The notes below the pieces were generated by a model. The model had not been told where the DNA came from and did not search any database. It saw only the letters and a program-made list of their open reading frames with translations. The position numbers and the translations under genes are program-made. A stretch of 64,000 nt of DNA, taken from Tenacibaculum sp. 1_MG-2023. GTDB taxonomy: Bacteria; Bacteroidota; Bacteroidia; Flavobacteriales; Flavobacteriaceae. The DNA is taken from contig NZ_JAUORH010000005.1 of assembly GCF_030547425.1 (NCBI RefSeq), positions 1-64,000 of the forward strand, in the 5' to 3' direction. Below, piece by piece: positions 42,971-53,197 of the stretch (position 1 is the first letter of the stretch; each line of letters begins with the position of its first letter).

Positions 42971-44414
42971 ATTTTATACATACATTTTTCGGTTCTGTAA
43001 AAAAACGTAACGCTTCAAAACCTCCTTCGCGCCCTACTCCACTTGCCTTCTGACCTCCAAAAGGTGTTCTTAAATCACGCAACAACCAAGTATTTACCCA
43101 AACAATTCCTGTGTGCAATTCTTTAGACATTCGCATAGTTCTGGTCAGGTTGTTTGTCCAAAGTGTTGATGACAAACCATACACTACACCATTAGCCAAC
43201 TTTAAAGCTTCACCTTCTGCTTTAAAAGACATAATCGTAACTACAGGCCCAAAAATTTCTTCCTGATTTAATCTACACTGATTACTAGAAACCTCAATAA
43301 TCGTCGGTTGTAAATAGTATCCGTTTTCACAATTATTGACAGTGACTCTGTCACCTCCATATAGAATTTTCCCTCCTTCTTGTTCCGCAATATCTATATA
43401 CGACTTTACCTTTTCTAAGTGTGGTTTCGATACCAATGCTCCAATATTTGTATCGGCTTCAAACGGGTTTCCTATTTTTAATTCTGATACTTTTTGAACG
43501 AAATCTTTTTTGAATTGTTCATAGATACTTTCTTCTACAAAAATTCTACTTCCACACAAACAAATCTGTCCTTGATTCGCAAATGAAGAACGAACTGTAG
43601 TTTCTAACATCTTATCATAATCGCAATCGGCAAAAATGATGTTTGGGTTTTTACCTCCTAACTCTAACGACAACTTCTTAAACATGGGTGCTGCTACTCG
43701 AGCTATATGTGCTCCTGTAGTAGTACCTCCTGTAAATGAAATCGCTTTAATATCTGGATGCTCAATAATGGCTTGCCCTGTGGTAATTCCTAATCCGTGA
43801 ACAATATTCAATACCCCTTTAGGCAAACCTGCTTCGTTACAAATCTCTCCTAGCAAATAGGCAGTCATTGGTGTAACTTCACTAGGTTTTGCTACCACGC
43901 AATTTCCTGCTGCTATGGCCGGAGCAATCTTCCATGTGAATAAATAGAGTGGTAAATTCCACGGAGAAATACACGCTACTACACCAATAGGTTGGCGCAA
44001 GGTAAAATTCATTGCCCCTAACCCAATGCTCTCATGAGCTTCCGAAGAAAATTGCGTAATCGCATCTGCAAAATATTGAAAATTTGACGATGCTCTCGGA
44101 ATATCTATTGCTGTCGCCAAACTTAATGGTTTTCCATTGTCCTTAGCTTCTGCTTCTGCTAATTCAGGAAGTTTTTCTTGAATCAAACTCGCTATTTTAG
44201 AAAGAATCCTTCTACGTTCATTCAACGTCGTATTTGACCAATACGGAAAAGCTTCCTTAGCAGCTTTATACGCCAATGCTACATCTTCTTTAGTAGAGTT
44301 TGGTATTTGCCCGTAGACCTCTCCAATTGATGGATTATAATTATCGATATAATTATTTGCCACTGGTACTATAAATTCTCCGTTTATGTAGTTTTTAATG
44401 TTCATTTCATTCAC
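42963..44414 (-). CDS. Aldehyde dehydrogenase, probable 2-aminomuconate 6-semialdehyde dehydrogenase
   Basis: A 483-residue NAD-dependent aldehyde dehydrogenase. SPWNLPLYLFTWKIAPAIAAGNCVVAKPSE contains the cofactor-binding block, SFTGGTTTGAHIA the NAD phosphate loop, LELGGKNPNIIF (about 250-261) the general base glutamate, and ANQGQICLCGSRIFV (about 284-298) the catalytic cysteine. The place between RidA-type deaminase and ACMSD genes indicates the step from 2-aminomuconate semialdehyde to 2-aminomuconate. Function is inferred from the neighbours; the family is certain. Confidence 0.93.
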   Translation of the reverse strand: MNEMNIKNYINGEFIVPVANNYIDNYNPSIGEVYGQIPNSTKEDVALAYKAAKEAFPYWSNTTLNERRRILSKIASLIQEKLPELAEAEAKDNGKPLSLATAIDIPRASSNFQYFADAITQFSSEAHESIGLGAMNFTLRQPIGVVACISPWNLPLYLFTWKIAPAIAAGNCVVAKPSEVTPMTAYLLGEICNEAGLPKGVLNIVHGLGITTGQAIIEHPDIKAISFTGGTTTGAHIARVAAPMFKKLSLELGGKNPNIIFADCDYDKMLETTVRSSFANQGQICLCGSRIFVEESIYEQFKKDFVQKVSELKIGNPFEADTNIGALVSKPHLEKVKSYIDIAEQEGGKILYGGDRVTVNNCENGYYLQPTIIEVSSNQCRLNQEEIFGPVVTIMSFKAEGEALKLANGVVYGLSSTLWTNNLTRTMRMSKELHTGIVWVNTWLLRDLRTPFGGQKASGVGREGGFEALRFFTEPKNVCIKYE

Positions 44415-44471
44415 AGATTAAAGAAAAAAGAGAAAAGAAAAGAGACTTCTTTTGTCTTGGTTCTTGGTTCT

Positions 44472-44885
44472 TTATTCTTTTTTCTTATAAGCCACCACTT
44501 TAATTTCAATCAATAAATGTGGATGTGGCAATTGATGTACCGCTACTGTTGTTCTGGTAGGTCCGTTATAATCGAAATATTCTGCATATACATGATTATA
44601 CCCTCCAAAATCATTCATGTTTACTAAGAATGACGTTACATCAACAATATCTGACAAATCTGCGCCTACTTCTTGTAAAATATCTCGGATGTTTTCAATA
44701 ACCGCTCGGGTTTGCTTTTTAATATCTAAGTTGGTAGTTCCAAATTCATCTACCTCAACACCTTCAAAAGAATTATCAGGTCTACGTGAACTGGTTCCAG
44801 ATACATAAATGAAATCTCCTACTTGTTTTACATGCGGAAATTTTCCTCTTGGTATTGCCTTTCCTTTGATTACTTTGCTATCCAT
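44472..44885 (-). CDS. RidA/YjgF family protein, probable 2-aminomuconate deaminase
   Basis: The ATG at 44885 ([20 protein letters not shown]) gives 137 residues, the family norm; an 18-residue upstream extension is not RidA-like. [18 protein letters not shown] (about 20-37), [33 protein letters not shown] (about 56-88) and [22 protein letters not shown] cover the fold; a Arg near the end as in active imine deaminases is RTTVAV. It would convert 2-aminomuconate to 4-oxalocrotonate and ammonia, the step after the dehydrogenase whose gene follows by 57 bases. Confidence 0.9.
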   Translation of the reverse strand: MDSKVIKGKAIPRGKFPHVKQVGDFIYVSGTSSRRPDNSFEGVEVDEFGTTNLDIKKQTRAVIENIRDILQEVGADLSDIVDVTSFLVNMNDFGGYNHVYAEYFDYNGPTRTTVAVHQLPHPHLLIEIKVVAYKKKE

Positions 44886-44947
44886 GTTTTTTATTTTTTG
44901 CTTCCAAACACATTTCCATGAGATTTCTCCTTTGGTCAAAATGACGT

Positions 44948-45469
44948 TTATGAAGTTGCTAATTCTAATAGTTTTAGCGTTGTTTTTAAATTTCGTGTGG
45001 TCGCTGTTATCTTCAACTTCTTTTCGATTACACTATTTGTCAGTTTAGTTTTTCCAAAACTAGACGGACAATACAAATACACTACGTCATCAACTATTTT
45101 ATATTCGTCTTCGTTAATTCCTGTAACTTCAATAACTGATTCTTTAGTTACTTTATCTAAAAAAGTAAAAGCTACTATTTTTTCATTCTCTTGTGAAAAC
45201 GGATAGTTTTCTAGTGTACTTTCCCATTCCTCTGGTGTTCTAGCCAATACAGGTATATCATATCCAAATTTAGCAGCAATCGCTTCTTTAATTTTCTGAC
45301 AAACGATCTCTTTTGTGTCTTTTGAATCTAAAATAATATTACCACTTTGAATATAGGTTTGCACATTTTGAAACCCTAATTCATTTAACATATCTCGCAA
45401 ATCCACCATCGGAAGTTTATTCTTTCCTGATACGTTAATTCCACGTAATATGACGATATATCTTTTCAT
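44948..45469 (-). CDS. DUF1697 family protein
   Basis: A 173-residue protein with the typical DUF1697 start [47 protein letters not shown] and the later [10 protein letters not shown] and [15 protein letters not shown]. The domain is common as a stand-alone protein in many bacteria and has no established role. Its ATG overlaps the stop of the large AAA+ gene in a TAATG arrangement, which is strong evidence of translation coupling. It closes the stress module; the next gene on the strand is the RidA-type deaminase, 62 bases on. Confidence 0.9.
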   Translation of the reverse strand: MKRYIVILRGINVSGKNKLPMVDLRDMLNELGFQNVQTYIQSGNIILDSKDTKEIVCQKIKEAIAAKFGYDIPVLARTPEEWESTLENYPFSQENEKIVAFTFLDKVTKESVIEVTGINEDEYKIVDDVVYLYCPSSFGKTKLTNSVIEKKLKITATTRNLKTTLKLLELATS

Positions 45470-48400
45470 TAAAGCCCTTTTCTTAAAACCTCTTTGATTC
45501 CTTCTAAATTATCTGAAAATAACATCATTTGACTTAGTATTTGTGCCATTTCATTTTTATCTCCAAATCCCTTTAACTTATTATTTTTCGCAAAAATATC
45601 TTTTATATCATTCCAACGAGCTTCTTCTTCTTTTGTTAAGTCTCCTATTAATTCTTTATACTTCAATAAATTTGCTTCAGCAGAAGATGTTAATGTTTGA
45701 GACTCACTTTCATAATGAGATAATACCATTTTTTTTAACTCCTTATCATTCATTATCGGTACTACTTTAGCCACTAGCTTATTCATATCTCGGTATGAAC
45801 CTTGTAACTTAAAAGAGGGTTCTGTTCTATATTCATCTTCCTTTGCAGCAGACTCAATATATGTTTTATTTACTTTTAAGATGGTATCCCTTATAGTTAT
45901 TACTTTTTCTAATACCGATATATAATCTTGAATTTCTTGTTTTGTATGATTTCCTTTTAGTGTATTTTCTTCTGTATTATTCTCAACTCTATCAATTAAT
46001 GCATAAACATCTTCAAAATATTTACTACTTAACTGGTGTAGTATTGGATTTGATGTTAATGAGTTTTCTATTAAACTAAGTTTAAATAAATGATCTGTAT
46101 CTCCTATAATATCTCCTAAGTTATATATATCAGCTCGGTTTGCCAACATATCAGGTATTTGAAACTTATCTCCACTTTCAGTATATGGATTTCCAGCCAT
46201 AATTACACAAAACTTCTTTCCTCTTAAATCATATGTTTTTGGCTTTCCGTTATATACTCCTTCTATTTTTCTTGTTCCATCAGAAAGAGAAATGAACTTT
46301 TGTAAAAACTCAGGATTACAATGCTGAATATCATCTAAATATAACATTACGTTATCTCCCATTTCAAAAGCTAGATTTAACTTTTTGAGTTCTTCTCTAG
46401 AGGCTGAATTTGTTGCTGCTTCCGGATCGACTGAGGTTACCTCATGACCTATTGCTGGTCCATTAATTTTCATGAAGATTAACCCCAACCTATTAGCTAC
46501 GTACTCCATTAATGTAGTTTTTCCATAACCAGGTGGTGATATTAAAAGTAACATTCCCATTCTATCGGTACGCTTATTATCTCCAACTGTTCCTAGTTGC
46601 TTAGATAAATTATCACCTATCAGAGGAAAATAAACCTCATCTATTAATTTATTCCTAACAAAAGATGATAATACTCTCGGCTTAAATTCATTTAATTTTA
46701 AAGTCTCTTTTAAGTTTTCTACCAATAAATGCTTAGCTTCTTTATAGGCTGAAAAATTAGGAACATCTTCTTTTGAAAAAACTTCTAACTTTTTAATAAA
46801 GTTATGGTAGTTAAAATATAGTTCTCCTTCAATAATAGTAGGATGGTCACCTTTTAGTCCTTTAATTGTTTGTTTAGGGTTCGCATGTAAAGCTGTATTA
46901 GGTTCATGATTAAATAGTAATAATGAAATTATTTCATGTATATAATTTTCATCCCCATTTATAGATGATATAAAAGAGCTAACCCATTGTTTAGTTAATT
47001 GAATTTTTGCTTTATAATTTACAGTTTTTTCAAGATTGCTATTAAACACATTTAATGCATCTTGCTTTGTTAATTGCTTTACAAAATCTTCTTTTATTCC
47101 TAGTGCAATAGCACTAATTACAAATGAATTTGTATTATTTAATTGACTAAATAAATAGTTAGCTATTACTTTTCCTAATTTTTTAGAAAACAATGAAGTT
47201 TTTTCTGAAAAAATAATTATTTCTTGGTATAATTTATCTATTAAAAAATCATATTCTTTACTTTCAGGAAAGAATCGTAAAACTTCTCCTGAAGCTTTAA
47301 TAGAAAAATTGTAATAATCTTGACTTTCTTTAGGTAAAGAATTCCAAAAATATTGAGCAAACCCTCTAATATTTGATGTATATGTTAACAAACCTAATTC
47401 GTGGTGCTTATGAACGAGGGTATGTAATATTTTAAATGCGTCAATATCGTGTACTCCTTTTACATATCCTTCTGCAAACAAGCTTCCACTTTCATTTTGA
47501 ACCAGCGTTAATAAATCTTGTTCATTAAGTTTTAATAGTTCTTCTGTTGAACAAGAAGTAAACAGTTTATATGCTAAATAAGAAGACCTATAAACTGAGT
47601 TGTTCTCAGAAATTAATTCTTGATTCCAATACTTCTCAGATTTCAATAAGGTTTCGTCTTGAATTTCTTGATAGAAATTTGTTCCTATTAAGTGATAATG
47701 TAATGTTTGGTCTTTATAAACTATTGATAAATCAAGTGGTTGTTTATTAACCCCAAACTTGTGTTTTCCTAAACGGATTACATTTTCTCCATCTTCGTAT
47801 AGCTCTTGTTTATCTTTTAATTTTCTTAACGCATCTTCCTTAGCTACTTTAAGCTGGGTTTCAATAGCTTCCGCTTTACCTACTGATTCTAGTTCTTTTA
47901 ATTGATTAACAATATCTCTAACTTTATTAATCATTAAATCAGCAGCAAAATACCCATTTATATCTTCTACCGATAGGAAACTTTGTGCCTTTTTTGCTAT
48001 ACTTTTTAAAATTCTTTCAGAGGCAGAGCTTAATGCTTCTATTTTTTTGTTTCTTTTTTCTAATATTGTACTTTTTCGAGCATCAAAAGCATTATGTACT
48101 TCTTCTCTCTTCTCAAGAATTAAAGAAATAAATTCTTCAAAATCGGCAAATCTACCTTCTAATTCTTCTAATTGAATTGCTATTTTTGTTAGAAATTCAT
48201 CACATTTTTCTGGCGAAGTAGCCATATCAATGTAATTTATAATACTTTGATCTATCAATTTTAATTGAGCAGCAAAATCCGCTTTAGCCTCTTTATTCCC
48301 TAAAGACTTAATAACATTTTTTATTCCTGATTTTAATTGATTTAATGTTGCAAAAATTAAAGAAATATTATCAATAATTTTGGTTGACTGTGAAGTATCT

Positions 48401-50301
48401 TCAATCTCTAAGTTTGTTACAATCTCAATTAGAAGTTCTAAGTCTGCTGTTATTTTATCTACTTCTTTTTCAAGCTTCTTAGCATCTATTACTTTTTTAA
48501 TAGATGTTAATTGTTCTTGTTTTTCTTGAACACGATTATGATATGGCTTTAAAGCTTGATCATTCAATAAAAACTCTACACATCTTTTTGATATAATAGT
48601 GCTTTGTTCTTCAATAGAACTTTCAATTTTTTCTAATACATCAATTGCTATATAACGAACATCTTTTAAGCTAATAACCTGCCCTCTTAATACTCGTAAC
48701 TCATTTAGTAATTCAACAAAATCTTCTATCGTTTTAAACGATGTACTTTTAATCTTACTTAAAAGGACATTCGATTTTTCTTGAATAACCTTACCTTCTT
48801 TTGCTGCTTGTTGCTTTAACTGAGTTACTTTTTCAAATTCATCAATTGCAGCATTGGCAGCATCTTTAATTTCTGCAACAGGTATACTTAATTGTTCTGT
48901 TTCAGGTTCGTTTATCCAATAATAACTACTATTAATATCATTTGATTTCTTAGCTATATCATTGTACAAGCCAGCATAACTATCTTCTTTATTTAAAAGA
49001 GTTATTAATTCATGGCATTCTGCCATTGCTTTAACAATATCCTTATTACCAATCTTATACAACAAAGTGTCTTCATCTGATGAAGGAATGTTGTCTGTTT
49101 TTAGATAAGGGGTTTGCCAAATTTGAACAACATGATGTTTTGTTTGTTCATTTTCTGTTTTAAAATAACACAACTCTCCATCCTCCAAAATTGTAAAGCC
49201 ATTACAAACAATAGGTGTTTTTACCCCTTGCTCGATAATATTATAAGACATTAGTATGTAAAGTCCTCTTATTGTTGCATAAAATACATATAAAAAATCT
49301 TCTCCGTTAGGAGAAACTATTTTCTCTTGAAACTTTACATCTTTAGTATTGTTTTGAAAAAGTTTATACTGACCTGTTTGTAAATAATATCCGTCAGGAA
49401 AAATAAGACCTTGATCATCTGGCAATAACACTGCACAGTCTTTAATACTATCAACTTTTTGAACTTCTTGTAATTTGTGGTTATAAATAAAATAACGTGC
49501 TTCTTCTTGAAATGGTTTTATTTCAAGCAAAATAAGGTTTCCTAAATCAGCATAACGAAACTGACCGTCATCCAATGTTTGATCAATATGTTCTACTGGT
49601 TCTTCAAGAATTCCCTTTCCTTCATCAGTGTTATCTTCTATCTTGATAGTTAGGTCACCTCCAATTGTTTCTACAAAAACTTTATCTAAAATAGAAATAT
49701 GAGAATACGTACCATAACGGTGCATATCTCTAGTTACTTCCCGCCAATTAAATTCATGTTGCTTTGGAAACTTGTATTCATGTTCACTTCTATTATCAAC
49801 ATATACTAATTCATTTTCTTTTATCAACCATTTAAAAGTCTTTACATCTGTTTTATTTTCACTTAATTGAAAAACCATATGAAGGTAATTATCGATAATT
49901 GCAAATTTTGCAAAAATGGTATTTCGATAATACTTATATAAGTTAGTAAAGTCTGTTATAAAGGTTTCGTTATGAAGAAAATCTAGTGGTTTAGGTTGAA
50001 ATCGATTTTCATTAAACTCATATGCACTAAAAACATCTGATAATTCGATAACTGTTCTTAGTCCAAAATGAACATTGTACCCAAAGATTGAGGTATTTCC
50101 TAAAGAAACTATATCTCTAGCAATACAGTTGTTTTCTGTGTTAATTCTATCATTTGCTATAAGCTTCGTTTCAACTGTACCAAATACAAGTTTTCTTTCT
50201 TCGTTTAATCTTTGTAACCTATCTAGTAGCTCTTTTTTTTGTTTTTGAAGTCGATTCTGGATAATCTCATAGGTTCCGCCATCAAGTTGTTGATTTTTCA
50301 T
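45469..50301 (-). CDS. Giant AAA+ ATPase with coiled-coil domain (so-called DNA repair ATPase)
   Basis: The preferred start is the ATG at 50301 (MKNQQLDGGTYEIIQNRL), giving 1610 residues. Residues 1-40 are coiled, 40-450 a beta-rich propeller-like domain (DUF3686-type), 480-835 a long charged coiled coil, 840-1180 a helical region, and about 1240-1500 an AAA+ module: SPPGYGKTTLMEYVANRLG is Walker A (about 1255), NVMLYLDDIQHC Walker B (about 1317), and IMAGNPYTESG the sensor-1 region. Databases often call it a DNA repair ATPase, but no nuclease or DNA-binding motif is visible. Neighbours are a flotillin, an OB-fold membrane protein and PspA, so membrane-associated remodelling is more plausible. 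Confidence 0.88.
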   Translation of the reverse strand: MKNQQLDGGTYEIIQNRLQKQKKELLDRLQRLNEERKLVFGTVETKLIANDRINTENNCIARDIVSLGNTSIFGYNVHFGLRTVIELSDVFSAYEFNENRFQPKPLDFLHNETFITDFTNLYKYYRNTIFAKFAIIDNYLHMVFQLSENKTDVKTFKWLIKENELVYVDNRSEHEYKFPKQHEFNWREVTRDMHRYGTYSHISILDKVFVETIGGDLTIKIEDNTDEGKGILEEPVEHIDQTLDDGQFRYADLGNLILLEIKPFQEEARYFIYNHKLQEVQKVDSIKDCAVLLPDDQGLIFPDGYYLQTGQYKLFQNNTKDVKFQEKIVSPNGEDFLYVFYATIRGLYILMSYNIIEQGVKTPIVCNGFTILEDGELCYFKTENEQTKHHVVQIWQTPYLKTDNIPSSDEDTLLYKIGNKDIVKAMAECHELITLLNKEDSYAGLYNDIAKKSNDINSSYYWINEPETEQLSIPVAEIKDAANAAIDEFEKVTQLKQQAAKEGKVIQEKSNVLLSKIKSTSFKTIEDFVELLNELRVLRGQVISLKDVRYIAIDVLEKIESSIEEQSTIISKRCVEFLLNDQALKPYHNRVQEKQEQLTSIKKVIDAKKLEKEVDKITADLELLIEIVTNLEIEDTSQSTKIIDNISLIFATLNQLKSGIKNVIKSLGNKEAKADFAAQLKLIDQSIINYIDMATSPEKCDEFLTKIAIQLEELEGRFADFEEFISLILEKREEVHNAFDARKSTILEKRNKKIEALSSASERILKSIAKKAQSFLSVEDINGYFAADLMINKVRDIVNQLKELESVGKAEAIETQLKVAKEDALRKLKDKQELYEDGENVIRLGKHKFGVNKQPLDLSIVYKDQTLHYHLIGTNFYQEIQDETLLKSEKYWNQELISENNSVYRSSYLAYKLFTSCSTEELLKLNEQDLLTLVQNESGSLFAEGYVKGVHDIDAFKILHTLVHKHHELGLLTYTSNIRGFAQYFWNSLPKESQDYYNFSIKASGEVLRFFPESKEYDFLIDKLYQEIIIFSEKTSLFSKKLGKVIANYLFSQLNNTNSFVISAIALGIKEDFVKQLTKQDALNVFNSNLEKTVNYKAKIQLTKQWVSSFISSINGDENYIHEIISLLLFNHEPNTALHANPKQTIKGLKGDHPTIIEGELYFNYHNFIKKLEVFSKEDVPNFSAYKEAKHLLVENLKETLKLNEFKPRVLSSFVRNKLIDEVYFPLIGDNLSKQLGTVGDNKRTDRMGMLLLISPPGYGKTTLMEYVANRLGLIFMKINGPAIGHEVTSVDPEAATNSASREELKKLNLAFEMGDNVMLYLDDIQHCNPEFLQKFISLSDGTRKIEGVYNGKPKTYDLRGKKFCVIMAGNPYTESGDKFQIPDMLANRADIYNLGDIIGDTDHLFKLSLIENSLTSNPILHQLSSKYFEDVYALIDRVENNTEENTLKGNHTKQEIQDYISVLEKVITIRDTILKVNKTYIESAAKEDEYRTEPSFKLQGSYRDMNKLVAKVVPIMNDKELKKMVLSHYESESQTLTSSAEANLLKYKELIGDLTKEEEARWNDIKDIFAKNNKLKGFGDKNEMAQILSQMMLFSDNLEGIKEVLRKGL

Positions 50302-50348
50302 GCAAAAAATTACGAGTTTAAAATTAATATTAAAACACTTAAAGTAAA

Positions 50349-50378
50349 TTCCGAGCATTGAAAAATCAATACTCGGAA
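50349..50378 (-). terminator. Hairpin between the flotillin and AAA+ genes
   Basis: TTCCGAG-C-ATTG at 50349-50360 pairs with CAAT-A-CTCGGAA at 50367-50378 (one mismatch, 6-base loop). On the minus strand it starts 10 bases after the flotillin stop and is followed by TTTACTTT. It may be a full or partial terminator that sets a lower level of the giant ATPase than of the flotillin. Confidence 0.6.
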
Positions 50379-50387
50379 AATATTATT

Positions 50388-52457
50388 TTAACTCATCTTT
50401 TTATTAGAAATATCTAATCCTTTTGCTAAACTAAAAAGGTTTCCTAAGAGTGTTTGATCATCAGCAGATGTTGCTCTATCTTTTAAACTCATTAGCAAAT
50501 TAGCAATTGTTAAATTTTTAATATCCTCAGAAGAAATTCCATATTTCACTGCAAAATCTCTTACACGTTCCATTAAATTCCCTTTTACATCATCACTACT
50601 TAGTATAGCGTCTTTTACTTCTTGTAAATTACTACTGTTTTCAATCATCTTGTCCAGTCCTTTTGCCTTGGTGATTTGCCCCATGATTTGCTCAAAGAAC
50701 ATTGTTTCTCCTCCTACTATATCAATATTAGCAGACTTTAATGCTTGTCCTATAACATCAGCTTGTGCATCTGCAATATCTTTTTGGATGTTAATATGTG
50801 CTAAATCTACTTTTAAATCTTTTTCTAAACGTAGTTTAAACTCTTCATGTTCTTTACCAACACCATCTAACTTTTTCATTGCTGCTGCTTTCTCTTCTAT
50901 TCCAGCTGCATCTGCTAAGGCTTTTTCTCTTATAATTTCAGCTTCTGCCATTCCTTCTTTCCTTAAGGCTTCTGCTTTTGCTTCAACTCCAACAGCCTCA
51001 GCTTTTGCTTTCTTCTCTATAATAAGAGCCTCCATAGTACCAAAGCGTTCGCTAGCATCTGCTTTGGCATGCATTACTTGTGCTTCTGACATTCCTAAAG
51101 TAGCTTCTTCTTTTGCTTTTGCATCTGCTAATGTCTTACGAGCCTCTGCTTCCTTTTCACTTGCTTCTTTGTGTGCCTGTGCTTCAATATTTATTTCTTC
51201 TGCTTTTTGTTTTGCAGCTTCTTTTTGAGCCTCAGCTTCTTTAATTGTTTTAATTAAATCTTCTTGAGCTTTTGCTTCTGCTAATGTAATAGCTACTTGT
51301 TTTTCCCTTTCTGCTGTTTTAAACGCCTGAATATCTTTCATATTCTCTTGTTCTTCAACCACTCCTTTTTCTAAAGTAACACGATCACGAATAACATCTT
51401 GTATGTTTTTCTTTTCTACCTCAACTACTTTTTCTTTTTCAATCTGAGCTAATGTAACAATTCGCTCACGTTCAGTAGCTTCTAACATCCTATCTTTTTC
51501 TACTCTTTCAGTTTCAACAACATCTGTACGTAATTTGTTCTTAGCTGCTACAATAACTTGCCTTTGTTTATTTTCCTCTGCAACTTGTACCTTTTCTTCT
51601 GTTACTATTCTTGCCGACTCAGACTTTAATAATTCTTCTTGGTTAACTTTTAAGATTTCAGCTTCTTCTCTAGCTTTAACATTAGCTATTTCACGTTTCT
51701 GTTGCTCTTCTTTTTCTGCCAATTGTTTGTCTAACTCTAAAATAGCTTCACGAGCTTCTACATCTTGCTTTCTAATCGTTTTCTCTTCGTCTCTTTTAAT
51801 TAAATTCGCCTTAACATTTTGTACTGCAGTTAGTTCAGTAATCTTTTTTATTCCTTCTGCATCTAAAATGTTATCAGCTTTTAAATAAGATACTGATGTT
51901 TGCTCTAAATAATCAATTGCGCAATCTTCAAGCGTGTATCCATTTAAATCTGTCCCAATTATATCTACAATTTCATCTCTAAACTCCCTACGCGCCTCAT
52001 ATAACTCAGTAAATTCAAACTTTTTACCTACAGTTTTTAACGCTTCTGAAAACTTGGCTTCAAATAAGTCTTCTAAAGTTGAAATATCTGATGCTCTGTC
52101 GCAACCTATAGTTTGTGCTACTTTTTTAATAAATTCTACTTCATTATTAACTCTTACAAAAAAGGCAACTTTAATATCTGCTCGCATGTTATCTTTACAA
52201 AGCAATCCATCATTACCTAAACGTTCTATTTGAATTTTCTTTACAGATATATCCATTATTTCTACTCTGTGAAACACAGGTATTACATACATCCCTTTAT
52301 CTGTAGCCACCTTGGTACCTCCAAAACCTGTACGTATCAAAGCTTCCCCTTGTGGTACCTTTTTGTAGAACATTGCTATTATAGCAAAATATAAAACAAT
52401 AAGAAATAGAATTAAACCTACTCCTACTCCAATAACCTGTAATAAACTGTTTGTCAT
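50388..52457 (-). CDS. Flotillin/SPFH family membrane scaffold
   Basis: A 689-residue protein. One N-terminal membrane helix (about 8-30, VIGVGVGLILFLIVLYFAIIAMF) precedes the SPFH domain (35-200, with GEALIRTGFGGTKVATDKG and EGIKKITELTAVQNVKANLI at its end). Residues 215-560 are a very long Ala/Glu/Lys-rich coiled coil (AEAEIIREKALADAAGIEEK), the flotillin domain that oligomerises, and the last 120 are helical. It is like YqiK, the partner of NfeD-type OB-fold proteins, and should form membrane microdomain rings. It follows the OB-fold gene by 27 bases. Confidence 0.93.
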   Translation of the reverse strand: MTNSLLQVIGVGVGLILFLIVLYFAIIAMFYKKVPQGEALIRTGFGGTKVATDKGMYVIPVFHRVEIMDISVKKIQIERLGNDGLLCKDNMRADIKVAFFVRVNNEVEFIKKVAQTIGCDRASDISTLEDLFEAKFSEALKTVGKKFEFTELYEARREFRDEIVDIIGTDLNGYTLEDCAIDYLEQTSVSYLKADNILDAEGIKKITELTAVQNVKANLIKRDEEKTIRKQDVEAREAILELDKQLAEKEEQQKREIANVKAREEAEILKVNQEELLKSESARIVTEEKVQVAEENKQRQVIVAAKNKLRTDVVETERVEKDRMLEATERERIVTLAQIEKEKVVEVEKKNIQDVIRDRVTLEKGVVEEQENMKDIQAFKTAEREKQVAITLAEAKAQEDLIKTIKEAEAQKEAAKQKAEEINIEAQAHKEASEKEAEARKTLADAKAKEEATLGMSEAQVMHAKADASERFGTMEALIIEKKAKAEAVGVEAKAEALRKEGMAEAEIIREKALADAAGIEEKAAAMKKLDGVGKEHEEFKLRLEKDLKVDLAHINIQKDIADAQADVIGQALKSANIDIVGGETMFFEQIMGQITKAKGLDKMIENSSNLQEVKDAILSSDDVKGNLMERVRDFAVKYGISSEDIKNLTIANLLMSLKDRATSADDQTLLGNLFSLAKGLDISNKKMS

Positions 52458-52484
52458 AGTTCTTTTTTTTAAAAAATTTTTGTT

Positions 52485-53195
52485 TTAATTAATATATGAT
52501 TGTGCGTAATAAAAAGACTTATCCTGACTTTGTTTTATAATCAAGATTTGCTCTCTAAATTGTATTGGACTCCCGTCTAATGATTTAATATTTATTGACA
52601 AATAAGTCCCTTCAGCTTTTACTTCGGCTGAACCTAATTTTTTTTCTTTAATACTAGATAAAGAAACACCTACTCTACCTACTATTTCTATCGGTAGATC
52701 TCCATGTTGATTCAAGTTCTTAAAAAAATTTTTAAAAGGTGTTGTGAATATTTTATTGATGAATAGCGACGGTAAAAAACCTATTAACATTAGCACAAAA
52801 CCAAAGCTATTATTTATACTACCTGTTAAAACAGTAGAAAATGCTGTACAAATCCACCAAATAAAAATCCAACATGTAAATGTGAACATAAAAGGCAGCC
52901 CTACAAAGTTGAAATAAATCAGAAATATTTGCCACCATTTTAGTGGTTTTCTTTTCTTTCCTAATACATCCTCTTTATTTACTTCTGCATTTGAAACATC
53001 GTGAAAATCTGCATTTCCTCCTTCTATTCCTGAATCTGTATCAATATCAAAATCTGCATCGATGTCTACGTCTATATCTAAATCGAAATCAACTCCTGAA
53101 ATCATTGTCACTATCCAATACAACAACAGTATAATTACCAGTATTGTAAGTGGTAAGTTAACAGATGAAAATATAATATCAGTAAAAGTGTTCAA
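52485..53195 (-). CDS. OB-fold membrane protein (YqiJ/NfeD-like)
   Basis: A 236-residue protein. A first membrane helix (about 15-34) is followed by an extraordinary alternating stretch DFDLDIDVDIDADFDIDTD (about 36-54), a linker, and two or three more helices (88-150). The last 70 residues (LPIEIVGRVGVSLSSIKEKKLGSAEVK, then FREQILIIKQSQDKSFYYA) form an OB-fold like that of NfeD/YqiJ. Such proteins pair with flotillins, and the flotillin gene is directly downstream. It starts 2 bases after the pspA stop. Confidence 0.85.
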   Translation of the reverse strand: MNTFTDIIFSSVNLPLTILVIILLLYWIVTMISGVDFDLDIDVDIDADFDIDTDSGIEGGNADFHDVSNAEVNKEDVLGKKRKPLKWWQIFLIYFNFVGLPFMFTFTCWIFIWWICTAFSTVLTGSINNSFGFVLMLIGFLPSLFINKIFTTPFKNFFKNLNQHGDLPIEIVGRVGVSLSSIKEKKLGSAEVKAEGTYLSINIKSLDGSPIQFREQILIIKQSQDKSFYYAQSYIN

Positions 53196-53197
53196 TT

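Noticed and set aside
45469..50301. The giant ATPase as part of an antiphage or DNA repair system
   Set aside because: No nuclease, helicase or DNA-binding motif is seen in it or its neighbours; the membrane-protein context favours an envelope role. It stays open until tested.
50650..51228. A 192-codon open frame opposite the flotillin coiled coil
   Set aside because: It is the antisense of the Ala/Glu/Lys repeats, which leave the opposite strand open by composition.
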